Translations under genes and position numbers: made by a program | In this document: piece after piece, positions 45,886 through 54,506 of the stretch | Layout of the letters: every line of letters starts with the position of its first letter | Numbering within the stretch: position 1 is the first letter of the stretch | The notes under the pieces: model-generated | Told to the model about the DNA's origin: nothing | Databases searched by the model: none | The model's input: only the letters and a program-made list of their open reading frames with translations | NCBI GenBank assembly: GCA_049889175.1 | Contig: JBMHDW010000001.1 | Location: forward strand, 1 to 64,000 | Direction of reading: 5' to 3' | Length of the DNA: 64,000 nucleotides | Source: JBMHDW01 sp049889175 | GTDB lineage: Bacteria > Pseudomonadota > Gammaproteobacteria > Comchoanobacterales > Comchoanobacteraceae

Positions 45886-46079
45886 TTGCTAAAGGTCTTG
45901 TTAAATGAGATTTGTCTGAGATCATCACGCAATGGTCGTAAACTTTCAACATTCTCTGCGGCATTATTAACATCCTCGACCAGCCTTAAATAGCGGTGAA
46001 GAAGTGATTGCGCCTGATTAGCTGAATCAGTTAAAGACGGCTTTTTCTCATTACTTGTGTTAAAAAATTCGTTGGACAT
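45882..46079 (-). CDS. IcmR functional-homologue candidate (FIR-type partner of IcmQ)
   Basis: 65 residues between icmS and icmQ, the position held by icmR in L. pneumophila and by unrelated-looking FIR genes in other Legionellales. No detectable similarity to IcmR is seen, which is usual, since this locus diverges extremely fast. The middle is predicted helical (SANQAQSLLHRYLRLVEDV, then NNAAENVESLRPLRDDL), suiting a helical-bundle partner of IcmQ. It is joined to icmS by TAATG and to icmQ by ATGA. Function is inferred from position. Confidence 0.75.
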   Translation of the reverse strand: MSNEFFNTSNEKKPSLTDSANQAQSLLHRYLRLVEDVNNAAENVESLRPLRDDLRQISFNKTFSK

Positions 46080-46420
46080 TACTCATTAGACAAATCATTT
46101 AGGTCAACTCTACCATTGATTGCAGTCTTATGCAACTCTTCCATGACATCTACAACACATAAATATTGTAAGAAATGTCTGTCATCGTCTTTTATATCGA
46201 CCGAATAGCCCAACATTGACTTCTCAACATCCTCAAATTGGACCCCAAGACCCTGACCCAAACACATTAGCGACAATGACTCAGCCCTTTTTAATATGGC
46301 AGGCATTAAACCAAATGGTGAAAAAACCTCTTCATCTTGTAGGTCTCGACCTCGATAAAAATACGTCACCTCAGCCCGAGCAGCTAAAGCCTTACATAAT
46401 TTCATTAAATCCAAACTCAT
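46079..46420 (-). CDS. icmS: Dot/Icm effector chaperone IcmS
   Basis: 113 residues (L. pneumophila: 114), acidic and cytosolic; pairs with IcmW on DotL to present effectors. Conserved are EEVFSPFGLMPAILKRAESL, followed by MCLGQGLGVQFE and DVMEELH. An upstream in-frame ATG at 46432 lies inside icmT. The ATG at 46420 forms TAATG with the icmT stop and has GGTGG seven bases before it, so it is preferred. icmW is not in the window. Confidence 0.93.
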   Translation of the reverse strand: MSLDLMKLCKALAARAEVTYFYRGRDLQDEEVFSPFGLMPAILKRAESLSLMCLGQGLGVQFEDVEKSMLGYSVDIKDDDRHFLQYLCVVDVMEELHKTAINGRVDLNDLSNE

Positions 46421-46686
46421 TATTGCCACCATGGCGTTGCTAAGCGGCGCTTACCAGCGATAAAGCACCTTAAATACCGCCCAAATCTTGATACAGTAAA
46501 GCCATAGTAATCAATAACAACTAAAAAAGAAATGAATGCTATGGAAACTAAAAACGTCCAGAGCTTGATATGCAACAAAAACAATACAATGGGAAATACT
46601 GCTGAAGCATTTAATGGCCCCAACTTAGCTGGCCTAGCAGTATCACGCCAGTTAGCGTCTTTTGTGTGTGGCTTGGTAACAGACAT
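46420..46686 (-). CDS. icmT: Dot/Icm inner-membrane protein IcmT
   Basis: 88 residues (L. pneumophila: 86). The family pattern is intact: WRDTARPAKLGPLNASAVFP, then a membrane segment (LFLLHIKLWTFLVSIAFISF), YYGFTVSRFGRYLR and FIAGKRRLATPWW. A GTG at 46692 is in frame, but AAGGAG five bases before the ATG at 46686 marks the latter as the start. It is the first gene of the icm block. Confidence 0.93.
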   Translation of the reverse strand: MSVTKPHTKDANWRDTARPAKLGPLNASAVFPIVLFLLHIKLWTFLVSIAFISFLVVIDYYGFTVSRFGRYLRCFIAGKRRLATPWWQ

Positions 46687-46804
46687 TTTCACTCCTTGAT
46701 CATAAATATATGTTACAACTTCCCCCCCAAGATCACAACCATTATTCCATAGATCAGCGCTTTTGTCACGACCAATGAACTGGTTTCAGAGTCTTATATT
46801 AATC
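46687..46804 (-). promoter_or_regulatory. icmT: promoter region of the icmT-led operon
   Basis: On the minus strand TTGTGA (46738-46733) and TAACAT (46715-46710) are separated by 17 bases, four of six matches each. The -10 box is 23 bases before the icmT ATG. A run of seven G (C on the plus strand, 46722-46728) lies within the spacer. The rest of the space contains nothing else I recognise. Confidence 0.4.
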
Positions 46805-49189
46805 TTATACTTCATGATTTTTTCTCGGATCGACAACATAGGGCCTATAGTGACGTTTATGCAAATCTAATGCCTTAAATTCTTTAATAGTCGTCCACTT
46901 ATGTGATGTAAGAAAAATATGATCTACAAACAATTTCTTACTAAGCTTCTGATTATCCTTATAGTCATTCAAATTCAAATCAAATAGCTCAAGATCTGAC
47001 ATAGCTTTACTTATCGATGGGTACCGACTGAGGTAAGCTTTATCAATCACTTTTTTTGCACCTATAACACTCAAAAATTCTTTAATTTCAGTATATGGGA
47101 ACATGTTATAACTTAAATACGAAGATTCTGATAATGAGTAATCAACCCAATGTAACTTGAATTCTACACCCCAAACATGAGGCACATGGCGGCGGCCATA
47201 TTCTAATCGATTAAGTTTGGCATCGTCTCGATCAACACGTACCTCCTCATTAAGTAACCTCACAACTAGTTTCTCAGCCCATTCATTTGAACCCGCTTTC
47301 CATAACCGACCACCCCATGGCTTACCATCCCTCCATGCTATGAAGTCTGTGGCATTAATAAGCATTTTTTTACCTTGATATATGAAACCCTTGATGTATG
47401 GTGCTTTCCCTTTTAGCGCCACTAACCATGCCTCTTTTTCCCTAATAATTGGTTTCTCACCATCATGAAGAAATGATGACTTATTTTTAACTGGAAAAAT
47501 ATATCTAAATTTAACAGTTTCAACAAACTTATCTTCATCTCCTATTGGGTTGACAATTATATCTACCATCCCCCTCATTAATTCAGGGTAACGATCGCTC
47601 AATACATTAAATGCAAAACCTAACTTCTCATCATATTTTCTTAATTTTAATTCAGCCCTTCTGACCATAACATCTTCTAGTCTTTTAATCTCGTTCGTTA
47701 TTTCAAATATTTTAAACCACTTTGCAATATATGGATTATGAACAATACCCCTTACCTTTCTAATTTTATCACCGTAAACAGACATAATATTAGCTTTGAA
47801 ATCACGTTTATTCATAACCATCATTTTTTTATACAATCGCCTTGGCCCATAATGAGAGGCTACTGACGAATTAATAAGTTCCAGTACATCTTTTGCCCTA
47901 TCAAATGATTCAGTCCCAATACGCTTCTCAATGACACGCCTCATATGACTTAACGTGAATTTCCTCTTCATTTTGATACTTCTTTCCTGCCTTAATTGTC
48001 TCACTTTTCTTTTTTGTATCCACCTGATCTTGCGACCTTTGTTAACTTGCCAGGCAACATCACCAAATTTTTTATGAATATTAGAATAAGTATTCCACCG
48101 AATACAATGGTCATCAAACTGATGAAGATCCATGCTCATTTCTTTATTGATTTCCATCTCTAACTTTTTTCTCTTCTTAGCACAGAATCTGGCGCGATGC
48201 ATTCTTTTTCTAAATCGCTTTCGATCATCCGACAAATCACTAGCTTTTATCTCATTACTTTCAATGTATGCAGCAATAGATTCCCCACGATCTACCATAA
48301 ATGCCACATCATACCCATGCATTAACTCGTCTTGTTCTGATGCGCTAAACTGAATACTGCTTAAAATATAATCCCATACGCGGTAATTATTTTGGTCCAA
48401 AAGACCTTTATCCAGGCCCTCAAGAGATAACAAATAACTCATCATAGGGTAGGATGTGTACCATGCAGCAAGCATCAAAGGCGACCTACCCTCATTATCT
48501 TGTTGATTCAAATTAAGGCCTTGAACATTATAAAGATCTTTAATGAGAGCTCCTTGTTGGTGCATTATGGCAAGCATCCATATATTTTGCCCATTTTGAT
48601 TGACAGCGTTTATATCTAATGTTCGATCTAATAGCACCCACATCAAATCTTGATAACCATAAATCACTGCTAGCATCAATGCAGACTCACCTCTATTATT
48701 CTGTTGATCGATTTGAATTTTTTTATGATCTAAAAGCACTTTTACGATCGCATGATTACCATTTTTAACAGCATACATTAAACCTGTCATACCCTTATTA
48801 TCAACTGCATTTACTGGAAAACAATCTTTTATGAAGCCGCTTACTACATCATAATCACCATAACGACAAGCATTAATCCAATTCAATAACTGGCGACTTT
48901 TAGGCATAATACCTTGCTGCTCACTCATTAAACCACTTAATATTTTTATATTTTTAGCACTGTGATGATATGCTAATAATTCACCGTCAATCCAACGCTT
49001 GATATGACGAGTTGGAAGACCTAAACCCGATAACACAGTTTGATTTTCTTTTCGTTTCTTAGAAATAATCCAAGCTATTATTACTGCAGCTTTCTCAACT
49101 TGATTAGCTTTCATTGCTAACTTTAATTCTTTAAAGAGATTTACCCTTGCTGCATCAGGTAATTGTCTGGAAACATCTTTCATCATCAT
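46805..49189 (-). CDS. ankyrin-repeat protein, candidate Dot/Icm effector, upstream of icmT
   Basis: 794 residues. A GTG at 49195 is possible, but AGGAG five bases before the ATG at 49189 decides the start. Four to five canonical ankyrin repeats lie at about 105-275 (for example DNKGMTGLMYAVKNGNHAIV and DNEGRSPLMLAAWYTSYPMM), each with the G-x-x-x-L-M-x-A core. A long basic region follows (about 300-430, rich in RKR/KKRK), then a large unrecognised C-terminal domain (about 430-794) with many Trp and Tyr. No signal peptide or membrane helix. Same strand and just upstream of icmT. Effector status is inferred. Confidence 0.82.
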   Translation of the reverse strand: MMMKDVSRQLPDAARVNLFKELKLAMKANQVEKAAVIIAWIISKKRKENQTVLSGLGLPTRHIKRWIDGELLAYHHSAKNIKILSGLMSEQQGIMPKSRQLLNWINACRYGDYDVVSGFIKDCFPVNAVDNKGMTGLMYAVKNGNHAIVKVLLDHKKIQIDQQNNRGESALMLAVIYGYQDLMWVLLDRTLDINAVNQNGQNIWMLAIMHQQGALIKDLYNVQGLNLNQQDNEGRSPLMLAAWYTSYPMMSYLLSLEGLDKGLLDQNNYRVWDYILSSIQFSASEQDELMHGYDVAFMVDRGESIAAYIESNEIKASDLSDDRKRFRKRMHRARFCAKKRKKLEMEINKEMSMDLHQFDDHCIRWNTYSNIHKKFGDVAWQVNKGRKIRWIQKRKVRQLRQERSIKMKRKFTLSHMRRVIEKRIGTESFDRAKDVLELINSSVASHYGPRRLYKKMMVMNKRDFKANIMSVYGDKIRKVRGIVHNPYIAKWFKIFEITNEIKRLEDVMVRRAELKLRKYDEKLGFAFNVLSDRYPELMRGMVDIIVNPIGDEDKFVETVKFRYIFPVKNKSSFLHDGEKPIIREKEAWLVALKGKAPYIKGFIYQGKKMLINATDFIAWRDGKPWGGRLWKAGSNEWAEKLVVRLLNEEVRVDRDDAKLNRLEYGRRHVPHVWGVEFKLHWVDYSLSESSYLSYNMFPYTEIKEFLSVIGAKKVIDKAYLSRYPSISKAMSDLELFDLNLNDYKDNQKLSKKLFVDHIFLTSHKWTTIKEFKALDLHKRHYRPYVVDPRKNHEV

Positions 49190-49586
49190 AGCCACTCCTG
49201 TTCATCATTGCGTATAGCACAAAGACGCTCAAAAAACCTGAAAAATAATGACTTCTGAGTTTAATTTATTTATCAGAATCACCCCCCTCAAAAAATAAAA
49301 TATTAAAAACAAATACTTACTCAGGTTAACCCAATCAATTAAAAATAATAATATTTTTAGAAATAAACTGTATTCAATCAATCGTTTCAAATAACTCAAT
49401 TTGAGCCATAACAATCTTTGAATCATTGGCCAACAAATCAATAATGATTTAAATGTTGACCATATTTGTATATTTTACATTAATATTCACCCATCCCAAA
49501 ATGGGGCCATTAAACTTAAGATATTGACTAATAATATTTTTTCAGTTAAAATACCACAAGAAATAAATCTTCTAAGGAATACTCTA
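49190..49586. other. divergent intergenic region between two candidate effector genes
   Basis: About 400 very AT-rich bases. The right end holds a promoter for the plus-strand gene (49524-49552). A minus-strand open frame at 49229-49441 is a low-complexity Leu/Ile/Phe string without a ribosome site, and I do not call it a gene. No RNA gene or repeat is seen. Confidence 0.5.
49524..49552 (+). promoter_or_regulatory. sigma70-like promoter of the 49587 gene
   Basis: TTGACT (49524-49529), 17-base spacer, TAAAAT (49547-49552). Both boxes match five of six positions. The TTG here is in frame with the downstream gene but is more likely the -35 box than a start codon. Confidence 0.6.
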
Positions 49587-50960
49587 ATGTTAGCTGCTAT
49601 TACATCTTTTTTCGGTAACCATGAACTTAAATGGCATGAATTTTTCAATCTAATGCAAAATTACAGTGCATATAATCAGGATCACAGAAAACGCCTTAAA
49701 ATGTACTTTGACACAAATAAGGATGCTTTATTAACATACATACAGCAATCTAAAGAAACTGTAGATATCCTATCAGAAGCCCAAAAAAAACTTACAATTG
49801 ATGATCAACCAGATGATGGTGTAAACATGCAAGTCCTTACTCATGAATTTTTTGATAAATTTGACCCCAAAGATATTTGTTTAGATGAAAACATGCTTCA
49901 ATTTTTGGTACAAACAAAAAATGAAAAAGTCATTCAAAAACATATTAATCAACTTGATAATATAACTTTCATTCATTTTCACTTAACGTGGTATGACTCA
50001 GAATCATCAGAGCAATCTCACCACCGATTTCAAACCTACTTTAAATCTGAAAAAGAGAATCTATTAAAATTTATTCACAAAGACTTTGAAGAAGTTATTG
50101 AGGAAAAACCCTACCTCTTTAATCCAAATACAACATATAAAAAGACCACCCAGCAAAAAAAAGATGGTTACAATATTTTAGCACACGCTTATGAAATGGC
50201 TGACCAAAAATCGTTAACACAATTAGTAACTGCTTTTTTTGAAAAAGACGCAAAAAACATTGATTTTGAATGGAGATCAAAAGGTAACAAAATAACTTTA
50301 CTTGAAATTATTGGCAGAACGAACAACCACAATTTACTGGATAAAGTTAAAGAACACTTCCCTGTAGAAGTATTTCAAGAAGCACTACCCATGATCCACA
50401 ACAAAAAAATATGTTTTAATATTATTGAATATCTGTTAAGAGTTCATCCAGATATTAATGATTGGTCATCAAGTGGTGGCCTCGGTAGGATAAAATTGGC
50501 CAACGCACCCATGTTTCACACAATCCTTCTTGCCACATCTTGGCACAATAGAATGAACAATAAATGGTATCAACCTGGAAATGAAACTATTACATTTGAC
50601 CACCAAAAAGCATTGATCAATCAGCTGATCCAAAAAAGGTTTGATATAAATAAGACAGATTATAATGGCTATAATAGCATTGAATTTATTAAACTATTAT
50701 TTGGTAATTCATCAACAGATAGAGACAGTGGCTTAGAGCTTGCTGAAATATTAAAAAATAAAACAAAAGACGATCTTCAGTGCAATGAAATTACCTCAGC
50801 CAAAATTATTGTAGAAAATAGTAATAATCAATCTACCTTAGAAGCATTGACTAATGACATAACATTACAACCTGTATCTGAGTTGCAATCACCACAAAAC
50901 AGATCGGCAGCTAAAGATGAGTCAAATGACAAAAAAAACTTAGAATTACACTTAACCTAA
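49587..50960 (+). CDS. unknown protein with degenerate ankyrin-like end, candidate effector
   Basis: 457 residues from an ATG with AAGGA eight bases upstream. The frame is open to a TTG at 49524, but that codon sits in a promoter. Not recognised. The protein is soluble, rich in Lys, Asn and His. One stretch near residue 365 resembles a worn ankyrin repeat (LINQLIQKRFDINKTDYNGY). A hydrophilic tail ending in a Lys/Glu cluster follows. Divergent from the ankyrin gene before icmT and expressed from its own promoter. The role is inferred only from setting. Confidence 0.7.
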   Translation: MLAAITSFFGNHELKWHEFFNLMQNYSAYNQDHRKRLKMYFDTNKDALLTYIQQSKETVDILSEAQKKLTIDDQPDDGVNMQVLTHEFFDKFDPKDICLDENMLQFLVQTKNEKVIQKHINQLDNITFIHFHLTWYDSESSEQSHHRFQTYFKSEKENLLKFIHKDFEEVIEEKPYLFNPNTTYKKTTQQKKDGYNILAHAYEMADQKSLTQLVTAFFEKDAKNIDFEWRSKGNKITLLEIIGRTNNHNLLDKVKEHFPVEVFQEALPMIHNKKICFNIIEYLLRVHPDINDWSSSGGLGRIKLANAPMFHTILLATSWHNRMNNKWYQPGNETITFDHQKALINQLIQKRFDINKTDYNGYNSIEFIKLLFGNSSTDRDSGLELAEILKNKTKDDLQCNEITSAKIIVENSNNQSTLEALTNDITLQPVSELQSPQNRSAAKDESNDKKNLELHLT

Positions 50961-51309
50961 TGAGAAAATGATTTTATTATGCTCGCTAAAGGACATCTTT
51001 TGGGCCAGTATTGCAATCGTATATTAATAATTCTAACTGGTAAATCCTCCTCATGCGTGTTACGTACAAATCGAATTCAACATCAATCACTGGAGAACAT
51101 TTTATTCTCTCAGTTACCCCATCAACAATAATCTATTAATACAATTACATAATAAAATATCCACACTTTATCAGTGCTGATCTAAAAACTTAAGATATAA
51201 CCCAAAAACATTCATGAACTAGCATTTAGATACTCACATATAAAATTGATCATTTATTTTTTCATTTATCCCTGTTACTTTGATACCCATATTGTTAAGG
51301 AATTACATC
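50961..51309. other. intergenic region before the heptose cluster
   Basis: About 350 AT-rich bases between the candidate effector and hldE. It ends with AAGGA eight bases before the hldE ATG. I found no convincing promoter pair, terminator, RNA gene or repeat. A TTGATC at about 51247 lacks a good -10 partner. Confidence 0.45.
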
Positions 51310-52563
51310 ATGATTCGTATTTTAGGTGACATCATGTTAGACCACTGGATTGAAGGAGATGTTTTACGCGTATCACCTGAATCACCAGTACCTGTATTAC
51401 TAGAGAAAAACCAAAACTTTGCCTTAGGTGGTGCTGGTAATTTAGCAGCCAATCTCTGTCAATTGGAACCGAGCATTCACCTTTATGGCGCCTGGGGTAA
51501 TGATGCCGAAGGAGCTCATGTAGATGCATTATGCCATCAACATGGAATCATAACACATCAAGCTGAGCATCAACCAACAACCACCAAACATCGTCTAGTT
51601 AACCGCTGTGGCCAACAATTGCTTAGATGGGACAATGAACAACAGCATCATGGATCATCAGCATTTCATCAATTAATTAATGACATCAAACCACATGATT
51701 TTATATGCATAAGTGACTATAATAAAGGCATTATTCAGTCAGGCATGTGTGAACAAATAGCACAAAAAAGCCCTTTTATCTTCGTAGATCCCAAACAATC
51801 ATTTAATACTTATACCAATGCCTTCTTAGTCAAACCCAATAAAAAAGAATTTGAAACACTCTTTGACACGGTCTCTATTCCACATGCTCAACAAGCCATT
51901 CAACGCTTTGGGTGGACCTGGCTTGCCATTACTCTTTCTGGGGAAGGCATGCTACTTGTAAACCAAGATCAACACTGGCATATTAAGCAACCAGCTATTG
52001 AGGTGATGGATGTTACAGGTGCTGGCGATGTTGTTCTCGCCACTCTCACTCATCTGATTTCATCCGGGGTTAGCACACCAAAAGCTGCTGAACAAGCCAT
52101 CATGATGGCAAGAATTGCTGTACAAAAAAAAGGCACCTGCCTCATAAACAAGAATCTTCTAAAACCCAATGTAGTGTTTACCAATGGCTGTTTTGATATT
52201 CTTCACCCTGGGCACCTATCATTATTGCAATTTGCCAAAGAACAAGGACATCATTTAATTGTTGGTTTAAACTCAGATAGCTCAATACAAAGATTAAAAG
52301 GATCTGATAGGCCCTACTTCTCTGTTGAAAGGCGTAAGAACATGCTTGAATCACTGTCTTGTGTTGATGAAGTTATGGTATTCGATGAAGACACCCCCTT
52401 GAAACTAATTGAATCCATTCAGCCTGACATCATTGTCAAAGGCGGTGACTACACACCCGATCAAGTTATTGGGCAACATCTTGCTAAAGTTGTTATTTTT
52501 CCAACATTAGAAGGGTTTAGTACGAGCAACATATTAAAAGGAACCCCATGTCAAACATCTTAA
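51310..52563 (+). CDS. hldE: bifunctional heptose-7-phosphate kinase / heptose-1-phosphate adenylyltransferase
   Basis: Makes ADP-heptose for the LPS inner core. The N-terminal ribokinase-like domain (about 1-280) has RVSPESPVPVL and the anion-hole VTGAGDVVLATL. The C-terminal nucleotidyltransferase (about 288-417) opens with FTNGCFDILHPGH and has VKGGDY. 417 residues versus about 475 in E. coli, with shorter kinase loops. An ATG at 51280 is in frame, but the ribosome site AAGGA serves the ATG at 51310. It overlaps hldD by 16 bases. Confidence 0.92.
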   Translation: MIRILGDIMLDHWIEGDVLRVSPESPVPVLLEKNQNFALGGAGNLAANLCQLEPSIHLYGAWGNDAEGAHVDALCHQHGIITHQAEHQPTTTKHRLVNRCGQQLLRWDNEQQHHGSSAFHQLINDIKPHDFICISDYNKGIIQSGMCEQIAQKSPFIFVDPKQSFNTYTNAFLVKPNKKEFETLFDTVSIPHAQQAIQRFGWTWLAITLSGEGMLLVNQDQHWHIKQPAIEVMDVTGAGDVVLATLTHLISSGVSTPKAAEQAIMMARIAVQKKGTCLINKNLLKPNVVFTNGCFDILHPGHLSLLQFAKEQGHHLIVGLNSDSSIQRLKGSDRPYFSVERRKNMLESLSCVDEVMVFDEDTPLKLIESIQPDIIVKGGDYTPDQVIGQHLAKVVIFPTLEGFSTSNILKGTPCQTS

Positions 52564-53399
52564 TTACAGGTAACGAAGGCTTCATTGGCCAAAACTTAAT
52601 GCATTACTTAGCACTTAAAGGCCATCATGTTAGGGGACACAATAACCCTGAAGTACAACCTAATTTGGATCAAATTGATATCGTGATTCACCTTGGTGCC
52701 ATTTCCCAGACCACCAATTGGCAGGTTGACCAAGTTTTACGTCATAATTTAGATTTCAGCATTGAGTTATTCCATCAAACTCAAAAGCGTCATATTCCTC
52801 TTCAATATGCCAGTTCTGCGAGTGTTTATGGTGGACTAAAAGTCTTTAATGAATCAGGTGCTGTTGCCCCATTAAACCCTTATGCTTGGAGTAAATATCT
52901 ATTTGATCGCTTTATCCAATCCCAACGCCTTAAAGCACCCGTGACAGGCTTTCGTTATTTTAATGTTTATGGGCCTAATGAAACACAAAAAGGCACACAA
53001 GCATCACCTGTGACTCAATTTAGTCAACAAGCCAAAAATAACGGCACCATAAAACTATTTGAAGGTAGTGATCATTGTCTAAGAGACTTTGTTTCCGTCT
53101 ATGACTTATGCCACATGCATGAGTACTTCATTCAACACCCAACATCTGGTCTGTTTAATGCCGGCACTGGAAAAGCTGTTAGCTTTGCTTTTGTTGCCAA
53201 ACTGATTGCCGAACGTTTCAACGCCTCCGTTATTACCATCCCCTTTCCTGAACACCTCAAAAATCAGTATCAATACTATACGTGTGCAGACATGTCTCAA
53301 CTCAACCAGATCATCAAGATTAATTGGATGCCAATTGACAGTTATATCACAATCATGCAAGATGACTTAACATTATCACAGGAAATGGCATGCAATTAG
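52548..53399 (+). CDS. hldD: ADP-L-glycero-D-manno-heptose 6-epimerase
   Basis: A short-chain dehydrogenase-like epimerase that finishes ADP-L-heptose. 283 residues (E. coli: 310). The NAD-binding GNEGFIGQN, the SSASVYG motif and the catalytic YAWSK are present, and FRYFNVYGPNE follows as in HldD. The start lies inside the end of hldE, and its own end overlaps the cupin gene by ten bases. The assignment as HldD rather than another sugar epimerase relies on the adjacent hldE and the YFNVYGPNE wording. Confidence 0.88.
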   Translation: MSNILITGNEGFIGQNLMHYLALKGHHVRGHNNPEVQPNLDQIDIVIHLGAISQTTNWQVDQVLRHNLDFSIELFHQTQKRHIPLQYASSASVYGGLKVFNESGAVAPLNPYAWSKYLFDRFIQSQRLKAPVTGFRYFNVYGPNETQKGTQASPVTQFSQQAKNNGTIKLFEGSDHCLRDFVSVYDLCHMHEYFIQHPTSGLFNAGTGKAVSFAFVAKLIAERFNASVITIPFPEHLKNQYQYYTCADMSQLNQIIKINWMPIDSYITIMQDDLTLSQEMACN

Positions 53400-53773
53400 A
53401 AGGAATGGTATCTAAAGGTTGGGGCCACGAACTTATCTGGGCAACCAATGAACATTATTGTGGCAAGTTACTTGTATTCTCTAAGGCTGGCAATCGATTT
53501 TCAATGCACTTTCATCGAGAAAAGGATGAAACATGGTTTGTACAATCTGGGCGATTTAAACTCACTTGGATCAATACTGAAAATGCCCAAGTCCATACCC
53601 AGATACTTCAATCAGGTGAATCATGGCGCAACCTTCCACTGGTTCCTCACCAGCTCGAAGCTTTAGAAGACAACAGTACCATTATTGAAGTGAGCACAGC
53701 TGACTCTGTAGAAGATAATTATCGCGTGCTACCCGGTGACAGCCAAAAGTCTCTCCAAAGTGAAAGTGCTTGA
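53390..53773 (+). CDS. small cupin protein in the heptose operon
   Basis: 127 residues with the mannose-6-phosphate-isomerase-type cupin pattern. The metal ligands are likely in FSMHFHREKDETWFVQSGRF and in the second motif around LVPHQLEALED. A two-domain enzyme is not present. Its location between hldD and the gmhB-like gene, overlapping both, indicates a role in sugar or LPS metabolism, but no reaction can be assigned from sequence. Confidence 0.8.
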   Translation: MQLEGMVSKGWGHELIWATNEHYCGKLLVFSKAGNRFSMHFHREKDETWFVQSGRFKLTWINTENAQVHTQILQSGESWRNLPLVPHQLEALEDNSTIIEVSTADSVEDNYRVLPGDSQKSLQSESA

Positions 53774-54344
53774 TTACTACTTTCAGCCCAGGGTTAATAT
53801 TCAAGATCGACAGCCTATCGTCATCTTAGATCGTGATGGTAACATCAACCAAGACTTAGGGACGTACTGCCACAAAACATCTGATTTCAAATGGATTTCG
53901 GGGGCAAAAGAAGCCATCAGAAAACTTCACCATCTCGGTTATGCTGTTGTCATAGTCACCAACCAAGGCGGCATTGCCAAGGGCTTATTCTCGCCAAAAG
54001 ATGTTGATACTGTTCATGATTTTATGCTATCGGAACTTCCACCCAATGCCATTAATGCCATCATTTACAGCCCATCAAGCAAACCTGATTATCCATGGGC
54101 TAAACCTAATGCTGGCATGTTTCATGTTCTGAAAAACCACTACCCTCATGTCAGCTGGAAAAACGTGCCTTATGTTGGTGATAAAACATCTGATCTATTA
54201 GCCGCTAAAAACAGTGATCTTATCCCTATTTTAGTCAAAACTGGTTATGGCAAAAAAACCCTTCAGCAACTAGACAAACCGCTGTCAGAAAGTGTTTCAA
54301 TTTTTAACTCACTCGAAGATTTTGTATCCCATTGGACTGCTTAA
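53760..54344 (+). CDS. HAD phosphatase resembling GmhB (heptose-1,7-bisphosphate 7-phosphatase)
   Basis: About 195 residues. HAD motif I is VILDRDGNINQD, matching the F-L-D-R-D-G-x-I-N of GmhB. Motif II (VIVTNQGGIAKG) and motif IV (VGDKTSDLLAA) are also present. The zinc loop of GmhB (C-x-H ... C-x-C-R-K-P) is missing: the equivalent stretch reads YSPSSKPDYPWAKPNAGM, without cysteine. In-frame GTG starts exist at 53736, 53760 and 53766, none with a clear ribosome site. The setting supports a heptose-pathway role. Confidence 0.75.
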   Translation: MKVLDYYFQPRVNIQDRQPIVILDRDGNINQDLGTYCHKTSDFKWISGAKEAIRKLHHLGYAVVIVTNQGGIAKGLFSPKDVDTVHDFMLSELPPNAINAIIYSPSSKPDYPWAKPNAGMFHVLKNHYPHVSWKNVPYVGDKTSDLLAAKNSDLIPILVKTGYGKKTLQQLDKPLSESVSIFNSLEDFVSHWTA

Positions 54345-54367
54345 CCATCTTAAGCCCCTTCATTTTT

Positions 54368-54402
54368 TAGGTTAAATCACTTCCACACCGCTCTTTAACC
54401 TA
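54368..54402. other. perfect 9-bp inverted repeat after the heptose operon
   Basis: TAGGTTAAA (54368-54376) and TTTAACCTA (54394-54402) are exact complements around a 17-base loop, 24 bases after the stop. There is no following T-run, so it may be a weak terminator, an mRNA 3' end or an operator. Confidence 0.3.
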
Positions 54403-54506
54403 CAACATAATGAGCATTTTAAATACAATTTTACACCTTTTCTTTTTTCAATTTACAAAACTCAAATGGCTTTGATACCTTATAGAGAAGCATAACAGAG
54501 TCAATT

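Noticed and set aside
49229..49441. 70-residue hydrophobic minus-strand frame in the gap near 49.3 kb
   Set aside because: Composition (Leu/Ile/Phe/Lys) is what very AT-rich noncoding DNA gives; no ribosome site.
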